Shown: positions 1 through 6,570 of the stretch, one piece after another
How the letters are laid out: the number at the start of each line of letters is the position of its first letter
Numbering within the stretch: the first letter of the stretch is position 1
DNA from: Bacillota bacterium
GTDB taxonomy: Bacteria > Bacillota > Dethiobacteria > DTU022
Direction of reading: 5' to 3'
Length of the DNA: 9,348 nucleotides
Assembly (NCBI GenBank): GCA_012797095.1
Contig: JAAZPS010000110.1
Location: forward strand, 1-9,348
The notes under the pieces: model-generated
Seen by the model: the letters and a program-made list of their open reading frames with translations, nothing else
Databases searched by the model: none
What the model was told of the DNA's origin: nothing
Program-made: the position numbers and the translations under genes

Positions 1-230
1 AACGCCGGCTGCGCCGGGAGCAGCACCACCTTGAAGAGCAGATCCAGGCAGCCGAGAAGACCCTCACCCGCTACGAGAAGCTTCTCTCCACTCCCGATGA
101 CTACGGTGACTTCAACCGCCTGCGCGAGCTGAACGAGGGACTGAGCGGTGCTCAACAGCAGCTGGGCAACCTGCTCGGCCGCTGGGAAAAGGTCGGCCTG
201 CAGCTGGAGCGGCTCCGGGAGGAGGGCTGA
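1..230 (+). CDS. ABC-F family ATPase, C-terminal end (partial)
   Basis: The window opens inside this gene. Reading from base 3 to the TGA at 228-230 gives about 75 residues rich in Glu, Gln, Leu and Arg. They fit the C-terminal coiled-coil domain of ABC-F proteins: two antiparallel helices separated by a short turn near 'STPDDYGDF', followed by 'LNEGLSGAQQQLGNLLGRWE'. In known ABC-F proteins this domain follows two ATPase cassettes and acts at the ribosome in translation or antibiotic protection. The ATPase motifs lie outside the window, so the assignment rests on the tail alone. It ends with '...LERLREEG'. Other coiled-coil proteins cannot be excluded, but the pattern of a 'ly..p..y.d...l..l..el..a...l..l...We.l' tail is typical. 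The subtype cannot be told. Confidence 0.7.
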   Translation, partial: RRLRREQHHLEEQIQAAEKTLTRYEKLLSTPDDYGDFNRLRELNEGLSGAQQQLGNLLGRWEKVGLQLERLREEG

Positions 231-288
231 AGGGCCAGTCTTTTTCGGCCGTTTCATTCACCCTGCCGCAACCCTTTCCCTTCAAGGG

Positions 289-306
289 GGGGCAGGATGC
301 TGCCCC
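289..306. other. GC-rich hairpin after ABC-F gene
   Basis: GGGGCAG (289-295) and CTGCCCC (300-306) form a perfect 7-bp stem around a 4-base loop, about 60 bases past the ABC-F stop. No T-run follows on either strand, so it is not a canonical intrinsic terminator. It may still stabilise or end the upstream transcript. Confidence 0.4.
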
Positions 307-320
307 AACAGAACAACATT

Positions 321-359
321 AAAATGGGACAAACAGGTACGTCCCTCCTGTCCCACTTT
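321..359 (-). terminator. Terminator hairpin of the DUF1648 gene
   Basis: Bases 321-331 and 349-359 are complementary at 10 of 11 positions (core TGGGACA/TGTCCCA), with a 17-base loop. The hairpin starts 4 bases beyond the stop codon of the minus-strand membrane protein gene. On the minus strand its outer arm runs into TTTTAATG, so it best serves that gene. The plus-strand side has only three Ts and would stop transcripts from the ABC-F gene less well. Confidence 0.6.
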
Positions 360-362
360 GTC

Positions 363-848
363 CTAGCGATCCTGCTGTGCTTCCTTCTCCGCCCGGAAGA
401 TCAACACAGTGTACAGCCCGACCACAGCCAGGGTAAAGCCGATAAAAAGTGGCATGAATAGGGGTGCAAGGGCCGCAGCCCGGCCCAGGGCGATGGCGAT
501 CACGCTCCAGAGCAGGTAGGTGAAACTGATTGCCACCGCTGCTTTGGTCCAGGTGAGCAGCTCCATGGCCAGGCTCAGGGAGTGCTGCGAGCTCCCCTTT
601 TTAGAAAATCGAGGTCCGAAGATCCTGATCAGGGTCAAAAAAAGGTACAAAAGCAGTTCGGTGACAAAAAGGGCCGGCACCATACCCTTGCCGCCCCAGG
701 CGTCCGGCGTTCCCCGGAAATCGAAATGGCGGGGCACCTCCGGGGGCAGCTGACTCCAGTATTTAAACAGCAGCACCCCTCCTGCAAGGATCGCTGCCGC
801 CGCAGCGATCTCCAGCAGAGATTCGATCCGGGAATAGCGTAACTTCAT
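363..848 (-). CDS. DUF1648 domain small membrane protein
   Basis: This is a 161-residue integral membrane protein. Residues 33-51 carry the DUF1648 signature: 'LPPEVPRHFDFRGTPDAWG', with a Pro-rich lead, His-Phe, and Gly-x-Pro-Asp-x-Trp-Gly. Hydrophobic segments lie near residues 10-29, 56-76, 103-121 and 126-151, giving about four transmembrane helices, with the signature loop after the first. The domain is common in Bacillota, and in SdpI-type proteins it is linked to immunity against a toxic peptide. This short version has no proven role. I chose the ATG at 848 over an in-frame ATG at 890 for two reasons. A purine-rich GGGAGGGA sits 6 bases upstream of 848, and a TATAAT box (882-887) overlaps the longer start. 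The gene stands alone, back to back with the catalase gene. Confidence 0.75.
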   Translation of the reverse strand: MKLRYSRIESLLEIAAAAAILAGGVLLFKYWSQLPPEVPRHFDFRGTPDAWGGKGMVPALFVTELLLYLFLTLIRIFGPRFSKKGSSQHSLSLAMELLTWTKAAVAISFTYLLWSVIAIALGRAAALAPLFMPLFIGFTLAVVGLYTVLIFRAEKEAQQDR

Positions 849-881
849 TTTCGGTCCCTCCCCCGGGGGTATCTGCCAGTA

Positions 882-887
882 ATTATA
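882..887 (-). promoter_or_regulatory. -10 box of DUF1648 gene
   Basis: The minus strand reads TATAAT here, a perfect -10 hexamer preceded by TTG. Initiation near 875 would leave a leader of roughly 27 bases before the ATG at 848. No convincing -35 hexamer is seen 16-18 bases upstream. Confidence 0.45.
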
Positions 888-994
888 CAACAGCGGCCGC
901 GTTTGGGGTATTCCGGCTGGTGCGACAAATGGTGCGTGCTATTTGCCCAACATCACCATGGCAAGTCAGCTGCGTTCCCTTTTCCCCGCTGCCA

Positions 995-1009
995 TTATCA
1001 ACATTAAAA
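995..1009 (+). promoter_or_regulatory. Possible PerR-like operator upstream of catalase
   Basis: The 15 bases TTATCAACATTAAAA match the Bacillus PerR box consensus TTATAATnATTATAA at 11 of 14 defined positions. The site lies about 35 bases upstream of the likely catalase -10 box, a usual place for a repressor operator. PerR control of catalase is well known in Bacillota. The match alone is suggestive, since the surrounding bases are AT-rich. Confidence 0.35.
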
Positions 1010-1040
1010 AGTAAGATATCTTTCGCTTATTCCCACTTCA

Positions 1041-1049
1041 TGCTACAAT
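1041..1049 (+). promoter_or_regulatory. Extended -10 promoter of catalase gene
   Basis: TGCTACAAT is an extended -10 element (TGn plus TACAAT, five of six matches to TATAAT). The region 17 bases upstream (1021-1026, TTTCGC) is a poor -35 box, as often seen with extended -10 promoters. A Shine-Dalgarno-like GAGAGGGG follows near 1062-1070, before the ATG at 1078. Confidence 0.5.
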
Positions 1050-1077
1050 TGGGCCAACAAGCGAGAGGGGTGATCCA

Positions 1078-1236
1078 ATGAAAGGCTATGATCCGATGCA
1101 AAAAAATGGGTTGCGGGAACCTCTGCCGAGCCGTAATCAGGTTAAAGGGGCAGATCCTGCCATGACCCGTGACAGCGGTTCTCCGGTGATCAACAATCAG
1201 GATACGATGACCGCGGGTCCCGGGGACCGCAGGTAA
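1078..1236 (+). pseudogene. Catalase N-terminal segment, out of frame with the body
   Basis: The ATG at 1078, behind GAGAGGGG, opens a 52-codon frame that ends at TAA 1234-1236. Its residues 37-48 read 'VINNQDTMTAGP', the conserved N-terminal catalase motif (family form 'NQ..mTAGPrGP'). After that point the frame becomes nonsense. The next frame continues the family sequence exactly: 'RGPQVIQDVWLLEKHAHFNRE', then the start of the downstream catalase body. One C is missing from what should be CCCCGGGG (1219-1225). Restoring it would give one 571-residue catalase from 1078 to 2792. This stretch is therefore the true start of the catalase gene and not a separate small gene. Confidence 0.85.
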
Positions 1237-1283
1237 TCCAGGATGTCTGGCTCCTGGAAAAGCATGCCCACTTCAACCGCGAG

Positions 1284-2792
1284 GTGATCCCGGAGCGGCG
1301 GATGCACGCGAAGGGCTCCGGTGCCTTCGGCGAATTTGTGGTGACCGGTGATATCACCCGTTATTCCAGGGCCCGGCTCTTTTCCGAAGTCGGCAAGAAG
1401 ACCGGGCTGTTCATGCGCTTCTCCACCGTAGCCGGCGAGCGCGGCGCTGCTGATGCGGAACGAGATATCCGCGGCTTCGCTATGAAATTCTATACCGAGG
1501 AGGGAAACTGGGATCTTGTGGGCAACAATACGCCGGTCTTCTTTTTCCGGGATGCGAAGAAATTTATCGACTTGAATCATGCCATCAAGCGCGATCCCCG
1601 CACCAATATGCGCAGCCCCAACAACAACTGGGATTTCTGGTCATCGCTGCCCGAGGCCCTGCTGCAGGTAACGATCACGATGAGCGATCGCGGAATTCCC
1701 TCCTCGTACCGCTATATGCACGGGTTCTCCAGCCATACCTACAGTTTGCTCAATGCGGCCAACGAGCGCATCTGGGTCAAGTTCCATTTTCGCAGCCGTC
1801 AGGGGATCCAGAATCTGACGGATCAGGAGGCTGAGATGGTTGTGGCCAGGGATCGGGAGAGCCATCAGCGGGATCTTTACACCGCCATCGAGCAGGGCCT
1901 CTTCCCCCGCTGGACCATGTTCATCCAGGTGATGACCGGGGAGCAGGCCGAGCAGAGCCCCTTCAACCCCTTCGACCTGACCAAGATGTGGCCGAAGAAG
2001 GACTTCCCCCTCATCGAGGTGGGCGAGATCGTCCTGAACAAAAACCCCGACAATTACTTTGCCGATGTCGAGCAGGCAGCCTTCAACCCGGCCAACAATG
2101 TTCCCGGCATCGGCTTTTCTCCAGACCGCATGCTCCAGACGCGCATCTTTTCCTACGGGGATGCCCAGCGTTACCGCCTCGGGGTGAATCACCATCAGAT
2201 TCCGGTGAACAGCCCCCGGGGGGTGAGCAGCCCGCACAGCTTTCACCGCGACGGCTCGATGAGGGTGGACGGCAATATGGGCAGCGAGCTTCATTATGAA
2301 CCGAACAGCTACGGCAACTGGCTCGATCATCCCGCACTGGCGGAGCCGCTCCAGGAGGGGGGCACGATCGAGCACCATGATTTCCGCGAGGATGATCACG
2401 ATTATTTCAGCCAACCGGGTCTCCTTTTCCGTCAGATGAGCCCGGAGCAGCAGCTGGTCCTATTTGAAAATACCGCCCGGAATATGGGCGATGCCACCCT
2501 GCAGATCAAGCACCGCCATATCAACCATTGCTATATGGCGGATCCGGCCTACGGCCGGGGTGTTGCCGAGGCGCTTGGCCTCGATCTCGCCGAGGTGGAT
2601 CTCGCGCCGATGCGCTCCGACAGCCGCGCCGTATGGGAGGAAGATAATGCCCGCGGCGCTGCCGCGCTGAATATCCCCACCGCCCCGGTCGAGCCCGCCT
2701 CGGCGAAAGGACTGCCGCCGCAGGGTCGCGAGACCAACGCCGCAGATCCGGCCGAGCTCTACAGCTGGGAGGACGATCCCCAGCTGCTGTAG
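1284..2792 (+). CDS. katA: Monofunctional heme catalase, main body (5' end frameshifted)
   Basis: The enzyme converts hydrogen peroxide to water and oxygen. The longest uninterrupted frame with a start codon begins at a GTG at 1284 (502 residues). Numbered from there, the distal catalytic His is H8 ('RMHAKGSGAFG'), the active-site Asn is N81 ('VGNNTPVFFFRD') and the heme-ligand Tyr is Y291 ('RIFSYGDAQRYRLG'). Their spacing equals that of bovine His75, Asn148 and Tyr358. The body is otherwise complete, with a short C-terminal extension typical of small-subunit catalases. The GTG lies inside conserved sequence ('NREVIPERR') and has no ribosome binding site, so it is probably not the natural start. 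The real start is at 1078, separated by a one-base deletion. As read, a protein from 1284 would lack about 69 N-terminal residues, including the arm that packs near the heme and across subunits, and would likely be inactive. Peptide evidence or a re-read would settle whether this is a real mutation or a base-calling error. Confidence 0.9.
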   Translation: MIPERRMHAKGSGAFGEFVVTGDITRYSRARLFSEVGKKTGLFMRFSTVAGERGAADAERDIRGFAMKFYTEEGNWDLVGNNTPVFFFRDAKKFIDLNHAIKRDPRTNMRSPNNNWDFWSSLPEALLQVTITMSDRGIPSSYRYMHGFSSHTYSLLNAANERIWVKFHFRSRQGIQNLTDQEAEMVVARDRESHQRDLYTAIEQGLFPRWTMFIQVMTGEQAEQSPFNPFDLTKMWPKKDFPLIEVGEIVLNKNPDNYFADVEQAAFNPANNVPGIGFSPDRMLQTRIFSYGDAQRYRLGVNHHQIPVNSPRGVSSPHSFHRDGSMRVDGNMGSELHYEPNSYGNWLDHPALAEPLQEGGTIEHHDFREDDHDYFSQPGLLFRQMSPEQQLVLFENTARNMGDATLQIKHRHINHCYMADPAYGRGVAEALGLDLAEVDLAPMRSDSRAVWEEDNARGAAALNIPTAPVEPASAKGLPPQGRETNAADPAELYSWEDDPQLL

Positions 2793-2856
2793 GATTGTGG
2801 AATCGGGTTTGACCGACAGCAGGCAGCCGGGATCTAGAGGGCACCGTTCACTTCAG

Positions 2857-2893
2857 GGGGCTGCTCCAGAATGGCGCAGCCCCGGCTTCTTTT
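2857..2893 (+). terminator. Intrinsic terminator after catalase
   Basis: GGGGCTGC (2857-2864) pairs perfectly with GCAGCCCC (2876-2883) around an 11-base loop. The tail is GGCTTCTTTT (2884-2893). It lies 65 bases after the catalase stop. The adjoining GGCTTCTTTTAAAAGAGCC (2884-2902) is itself nearly palindromic, so the region could also help end the convergent activase transcript. Confidence 0.75.
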
Positions 2894-2962
2894 AAAAGAG
2901 CCGCAGCCGCTTAGCAGCCCTCAGCACGGTGGATCATCGCTGATCAAAGGGAGTCCCGGGCC

Positions 2963-3871
2963 CTAGAGAAGGCTCAGGCCCCTTGCGGCCAGCTGCTGCC
3001 GGGCCTGCTCGAGCGCTGCCGCCGTCGGCTCGGTGAGCTCCTTCAGGGTATAGTCCAGCCCCAACCGCGGGTATTTGCTTGTGCCGAGGCGGTGGTACGG
3101 GATCAGCTCTACCGCCCCCTCGAAGGCAACCCCGTCCAGCAGATCGGCGATCCCCCCGAGGTTTTCCGGATCATCGGTGCAGCCCGGGATCAAAGGTATT
3201 CTGATGAGAAAATTGTTGCGGCGCCGCTCCGCCGCTGCAGCAGCCAGATTCTTCAGAATGATCTCGTTGCCCTGCCCGGTCTGCTGCCGGTGCCGCCGGG
3301 AATCGCTCAGCTTCAGATCCATGATCAGGTAGTCGGTCAGCTCAAGAAATGCTTTCATCACCGCAGGGGCGGCAAAACCGCAGCTCTCCACGGCGGTATG
3401 CAGGCCCCGGGCGCGGCCGGCCCTGAGCAGGGCGAGTGCGAATTGAGGCTGCATCATCGGCTCCCCTCCCGAGAGGGTCAGCCCCCCGCCCGAAGAGCGG
3501 TAGTAGGCTTCATCCTTCATTATCTCCGCCAGCACCTCGTCAACGGTAACCTCGCGGCCCACCGTTTTCAGGCACCCCGAGGGGCACCGCTCGACGCAGC
3601 GGTAACAGTCCCGGCATCTCTCCCGGTCCAGAAGCGGCCCCTGCTCCCCGACCCGGATGGCCCCCTCGGGGCAGCCCTCCTCGCAGCGGCGGCAGCCGAT
3701 GCAGCCCTGCGCCGCGGGCATCAGCTGGGGCCGGCTGCTCCACGATTCGGGGTTCTGGCACCACTGGCAGCGCAGGGGGCAGCCCTTCAGGAAGACCGTT
3801 GTTCTGATCCCGGGGCCGTCATGAATGCTGAACCGCTGAATATCAAAGATGAGTCCCTTGCTTTCGTCCAC
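2963..3871 (-). CDS. Glycyl radical enzyme activating enzyme (radical SAM)
   Basis: A radical SAM activase that would abstract hydrogen from a glycine in its partner GRE using S-adenosylmethionine and reduced [4Fe-4S]. The protein is 302 residues from the GTG at 3871. The radical SAM motif CxxxCxxC is C31, C35 and C38 ('GCPLRCQWCQNPES'). A ferredoxin-like insert carries two more CxxCxxCxxxC sites: C57/C60/C63/C67 and C86/C89/C92/C96. The GGE motif is at 135-137 ('LTLSGGEPMMQ'). The insert marks the clostridial type, as in activases of glycerol dehydratase, choline lyase and 4-hydroxyphenylacetate decarboxylase, and not the short PFL-activase type. I chose the GTG because AGAGGAG (3877-3883) lies 5 bases upstream of it. 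Frames starting at 3925 would begin upstream of the transcription start. An ATG at 3892 is the alternative. The gene is divergent from its likely target at 4038, an arrangement less common than a same-strand operon. Confidence 0.93.
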   Translation of the reverse strand: MDESKGLIFDIQRFSIHDGPGIRTTVFLKGCPLRCQWCQNPESWSSRPQLMPAAQGCIGCRRCEEGCPEGAIRVGEQGPLLDRERCRDCYRCVERCPSGCLKTVGREVTVDEVLAEIMKDEAYYRSSGGGLTLSGGEPMMQPQFALALLRAGRARGLHTAVESCGFAAPAVMKAFLELTDYLIMDLKLSDSRRHRQQTGQGNEIILKNLAAAAAERRRNNFLIRIPLIPGCTDDPENLGGIADLLDGVAFEGAVELIPYHRLGTSKYPRLGLDYTLKELTEPTAAALEQARQQLAARGLSLL

Positions 3872-3876
3872 TGAAA

Positions 3877-3883
3877 CTCCTCT
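3877..3883 (-). promoter_or_regulatory. Ribosome binding site selecting a GTG start
   Basis: The minus strand reads AGAGGAG, 5 bases before GTG at 3871. The competing ATG at 3892 has only a weak AGGT upstream. This favours translation of the activase from GTG. Confidence 0.6.
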
Positions 3884-3914
3884 GCCTTCCATCTTGACCT
3901 GGAAAATCACGTGT

Positions 3915-3944
3915 ATTATAATCAAGTTATCACTATTGTGTCAA
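3915..3944 (-). promoter_or_regulatory. Consensus sigma-A promoter of the activase gene
   Basis: On the minus strand TTGACA (3944-3939) and TATAAT (3920-3915) are both perfect hexamers with an 18-base spacer. Transcription should begin near 3908, giving a leader of about 37 bases before the GTG start. A 13-base inverted repeat overlaps the -35 box, so the promoter may be repressible. Confidence 0.8.
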
Positions 3945-3946
3945 TA
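3934..3946. promoter_or_regulatory. Palindrome in the divergent promoter region
   Basis: TATTG-TGT-CAATA is a perfect inverted repeat with 5-base arms. It covers the activase -35 box and touches a possible plus-strand -10 (TATACT, 3945-3950) facing the GRE gene. A regulator bound here could control both genes at once. No known operator family is recognised, and a chance palindrome remains possible. Confidence 0.35.
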
Positions 3947-4037
3947 TACTAAATATACAGGAGCAGGCTGCCCGGTCTGCCGCACCCGCCCTTTTCCGGC
4001 CGGCCGCCGCCCCTGAAAATCAAAAGGAGGGTTCATC

Positions 4038-6410
4038 ATGGCCCTGGCCGCAGAGTCCGGCGCCGCCGAGCGCATCGCCATGCTCCGTGCCGATCTGATG
4101 GAGGAACCCTACTCCATCTGTCTGGAGCGCCCCCTGCTGCTGGATCATTACTGGCGTTCGGGGGCCGCCCGGGGAAAACATTTCTACCTGCAGCGCGCCG
4201 AGGCGCTGGCCCATATCTATGCGCACCGCCGACCGGTGATCTACCGCGGTGAGCTGATCATCGGCAATATGAGCTCCAAACGGATCGCCGCCAACTACTA
4301 CTCCGAAGGCGGCTCGATCAATATCCTCGAGGATATCTTCAAGCTGGAGCGCCGCGCGGTGATCCCGCTGCAGCTGAGCAAGGCCGAGAGGAATAAGCTG
4401 CTCTCCCTGGGGCTGCGCCATCTCTTCCGCAGCGTCGGGGCCAAAGCGCTGCTCCATCCTCGCTGGTTCCGTTACTTTCTGGATATCTTTCGGGCGAAGA
4501 AATATTTCATCACCGAGGAGGCGGGGATCTCGCACCTGGTGCCCGATTACGAGCTGGTGATTAAAAAGGGGCTCCGCCAGATCGACCGGCAGGCCGAACG
4601 GAAGTTGGCCGGTGAAGGGCTGAGCCCGGATCAGGAGGCTTTTTACCAGGGATTGCGCCTGGTCGTCCGGGGGATCCGCCAGATGGCCCTGAACCTGGCC
4701 GTGGAGGCGGAGCGGCTGGCAGCCGGGGAGAGCCCGGAGCGCGCCCGCGAGCTGCTGGAGGCGGCGGCGATCTGCCGCCGGGTTCCCTACAGGGCGGCGC
4801 GGACCTTCCAGGAGGGGCTGCAGTCGGCCTGGCTGATCCATGTCGCTTTGAACCTGGAGGATTTCGAACAGGGGATCTCCTTCGGCCGGCTGGACCGCTT
4901 CCTGTACCATCTTTATCTCGAAGATCTCAAGACGGGCCGCCTGACCCCGGAGCGGATCCGGGAGCTGCTCGCCTGCTTCTGCCTGAAATGCGGTGAGACG
5001 ATCCCGCTCTACTCGGAGAGGATCAACCGCTATATCGGCGGGCACGCCGTCGGGCAGGGGATCACCCTGGGTGGGGTGGACTGCAAGGGAAACGATACCA
5101 CCAACGGGCTCTCCCGTCTGGTCCTGGAAGCGTTTCAGCAGGTGATGACCCGCGAGCCGAGCCTTCACGCCCGCATCCACAGCCAGACCCCTTCCTGGTT
5201 CGTGGAGGCCTGTGCCGGGCTGATCCAGACCGGCTCGGGTAAGCCGGCGCTGTTCGGGGATAAGCAGGTGATCGCCGCCCTGGAGCATGCCGGCTTTGAA
5301 CCGGAGCACGCCCGCGATTACGCCGTCATCGGCTGCGTCGAGATGGGCAGCCAGGGCCGAACCTACAATTCTTCCGATGCCGCTCTTTTCAACCTGCCCA
5401 TCTGCCTGGAATTTGCGCTCAACCGGGGTCGCCGCTTCAACAGCCGCAGCCGCCTCGGAGCGAAGACAGCGCCGCTCGGCACCGTGAACAGCTTTGACGA
5501 TCTGCTGCGTCTTTTCCGGGAGCAGATCGAGCACGGCACCGCCGAGATGGTCCGGGTGCTCACCCGTCTGGAGCAGGCCTACCGGATCTACCGGCCCACC
5601 CCTTTGAACTCCATGCTCACGCAGGGGTGCCTGGAGAAGGGCCGCGATGTCACCTGGGGCGGCGCGCTCTACGATTACACCTCCGTCCAGGGAGTCGGCC
5701 TGGCCGATGCCGGCGAGGCTCTCTACGCCCTCAAGCGCCTTGTTTTCGAGGAGAAAAGATATACCCTGCCCGGGCTGGTCAAGATCCTGAAGCGTGATTT
5801 CCGCGGCCACGAGGCCCTCCAGACCGAGCTGCTCAACCGTTTCCCCCGTTACGGCAATGATCACCCCGCAGTGGATCGGATGGTCCAGACCGTGGCCGAT
5901 ATCTACAGCGAGGCGGTCACCAGCCACACCAATTCCCGGGGGGGCCGCTATATCTGCGGATTCTACTCGATGACCTGCCATCACGGTCTCGGGCGGATGA
6001 CCGGGGCCCTGCCCAACGGGCGGCCTGCCGGCTTCAGGTTGTCCAACGGCCTCTCGCCGGCCGACGGCGCCGATCGGCTCGGCCCCACGGCGCTGTTGAA
6101 CTCGGCCTGCCGTATCGATACGGTGAACTGGGCCAACTGCTGTGCCCTCAATATCAAGTTCGAGAAGCCCCTGCTCCAGGGGGAAAAAGGGCTGCACACC
6201 CTTACCTCCCTGATCGGTGCTTACTTCGCGCAGGGCGGGATGCAGCTCCAGATCAATGTCCTTGATACCGCGGAGCTGCGCCAGGCCCGGGAGAACCCCG
6301 CCGCCTACCCCGGCCTGCTGGTCAGGGTCTCGGGATACTGCGCCTATTTCAACGATCTTTCCCCCGAAGTGCAGGATGAGATCATCGCCAGGACCGCCCA
6401 CTGTCTCTAG
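4038..6410 (+). CDS. Glycyl radical enzyme, PFL2/dehydratase-like, substrate unknown
   Basis: A 790-residue GRE, the usual length of cytosolic dehydratase and decarboxylase members. The thiyl-radical site is C433 in 'IGCVEMG', with the base E435 and D447 ('SSDAALFNLP'). The radical glycine is G766 in 'LLVRVSGYCAYFNDLS', close to the C-terminus as expected. H166 ('SHLVPDYE') matches the substrate His of glycerol dehydratase, but its His281 is replaced by Q278 ('EDFEQGISFGRLD'). A single active-site Cys in GCVE, with no Cys-Cys pair there, argues against pyruvate formate-lyase. The other family blocks are present: 'GGALYDYTSVQGVG' at 541-554 and 'TGALPNGRPAG' at 655-665. There is no N-terminal extension for microcompartment targeting. 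The start is set by AAGGAGGG (4024-4031), 6 bases before the ATG. Its activase is divergent upstream, and an amidohydrolase and a 4-hydroxybutyryl-CoA dehydratase homologue follow. Cysteines are frequent near the C-terminus (C640, C647, C691, C701, C702, C768, C790). The reaction could be dehydration, decarboxylation or C-C/C-N cleavage, and I cannot choose. Confidence 0.9.
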   Translation: MALAAESGAAERIAMLRADLMEEPYSICLERPLLLDHYWRSGAARGKHFYLQRAEALAHIYAHRRPVIYRGELIIGNMSSKRIAANYYSEGGSINILEDIFKLERRAVIPLQLSKAERNKLLSLGLRHLFRSVGAKALLHPRWFRYFLDIFRAKKYFITEEAGISHLVPDYELVIKKGLRQIDRQAERKLAGEGLSPDQEAFYQGLRLVVRGIRQMALNLAVEAERLAAGESPERARELLEAAAICRRVPYRAARTFQEGLQSAWLIHVALNLEDFEQGISFGRLDRFLYHLYLEDLKTGRLTPERIRELLACFCLKCGETIPLYSERINRYIGGHAVGQGITLGGVDCKGNDTTNGLSRLVLEAFQQVMTREPSLHARIHSQTPSWFVEACAGLIQTGSGKPALFGDKQVIAALEHAGFEPEHARDYAVIGCVEMGSQGRTYNSSDAALFNLPICLEFALNRGRRFNSRSRLGAKTAPLGTVNSFDDLLRLFREQIEHGTAEMVRVLTRLEQAYRIYRPTPLNSMLTQGCLEKGRDVTWGGALYDYTSVQGVGLADAGEALYALKRLVFEEKRYTLPGLVKILKRDFRGHEALQTELLNRFPRYGNDHPAVDRMVQTVADIYSEAVTSHTNSRGGRYICGFYSMTCHHGLGRMTGALPNGRPAGFRLSNGLSPADGADRLGPTALLNSACRIDTVNWANCCALNIKFEKPLLQGEKGLHTLTSLIGAYFAQGGMQLQINVLDTAELRQARENPAAYPGLLVRVSGYCAYFNDLSPEVQDEIIARTAHCL

Positions 6411-6442
6411 AAAGCCCCCGAAAAGGGTACCGTCAATTCACC

Positions 6443-6480
6443 GACCGGCACTGGAAACAGTAGCCGGTCTTCTGCTATTC
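6443..6480 (+). terminator. Terminator-like hairpin with GAAA loop after the GRE gene
   Basis: GACCGGC (6443-6449) pairs with GCCGGTC (6463-6469). Inside it ACTG pairs with CAGT around a GAAA tetraloop (6454-6457), with one bulged A at 6462, giving 11 base pairs. It lies 33 bases after the GRE stop. The tail TCTTCTGCTATTC is only moderately T-rich, so it may be a leaky terminator or an mRNA-stabilising end. Confidence 0.5.
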
Positions 6481-6487
6481 GGACCTT

Positions 6488-6570
6488 AAATACCCCCCTT
6501 GGGGGCCTCCCCAAAGCCTCCTCCCTCCCCCGATTAGACCACCCCAGCCCTCTCCCTTGAGGGGGACACC
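6488..6570. repeat. Degenerate GC-rich palindromic intergenic repeat
   Basis: This stretch contains CCCCCCTTGGGGG (6495-6507), CCTCCTCCCTCCCCC, CCACCCCAGCCCTCTCCC and CCCTTGAGGGGG. The pattern resembles the short palindromic intergenic repeats with a CTCAAGGGGGAGGG core that occur in many bacterial genomes. A related core, CCCTTCAAGGGGGG, lies at 278-291 after the ABC-F gene. Family and copy number cannot be judged from one window. Confidence 0.35.

Noticed and set aside
148..366. 72-codon plus-strand frame at the left end
   Set aside because: It overlaps the ABC-F tail in another frame, runs through a hairpin and reads as low-quality sequence.
1215..1228. Programmed ribosomal frameshift in the catalase gene
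   Set aside because: The site has no X-XXY-YYZ heptamer, and P-site slippage from CCC to TCC would break pairing. Catalases are not known to use frameshifting.
3092..3874. 260-codon plus-strand frame opposite the activase
   Set aside because: It is antisense to a radical SAM gene with all cysteine motifs and has no recognisable domain.
4038..4110. Bacterial microcompartment targeting extension on the GRE
   Set aside because: The protein begins almost directly with the family core and no shell protein gene is in the window.
4020..6401. Nearly complete open reading frame on the minus strand opposite the GRE
   Set aside because: It mirrors the GRE codon pattern in GC-rich DNA, has no domain-like sequence or ribosome binding site, and the plus-strand frame carries all GRE motifs.
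4038..6410. Pyruvate formate-lyase (formate acetyltransferase)
   Set aside because: PFL has two adjacent active-site cysteines. Here a single Cys sits in a GCVE motif, and the C701-C702 pair lies elsewhere. The activase is also of the long clostridial type.
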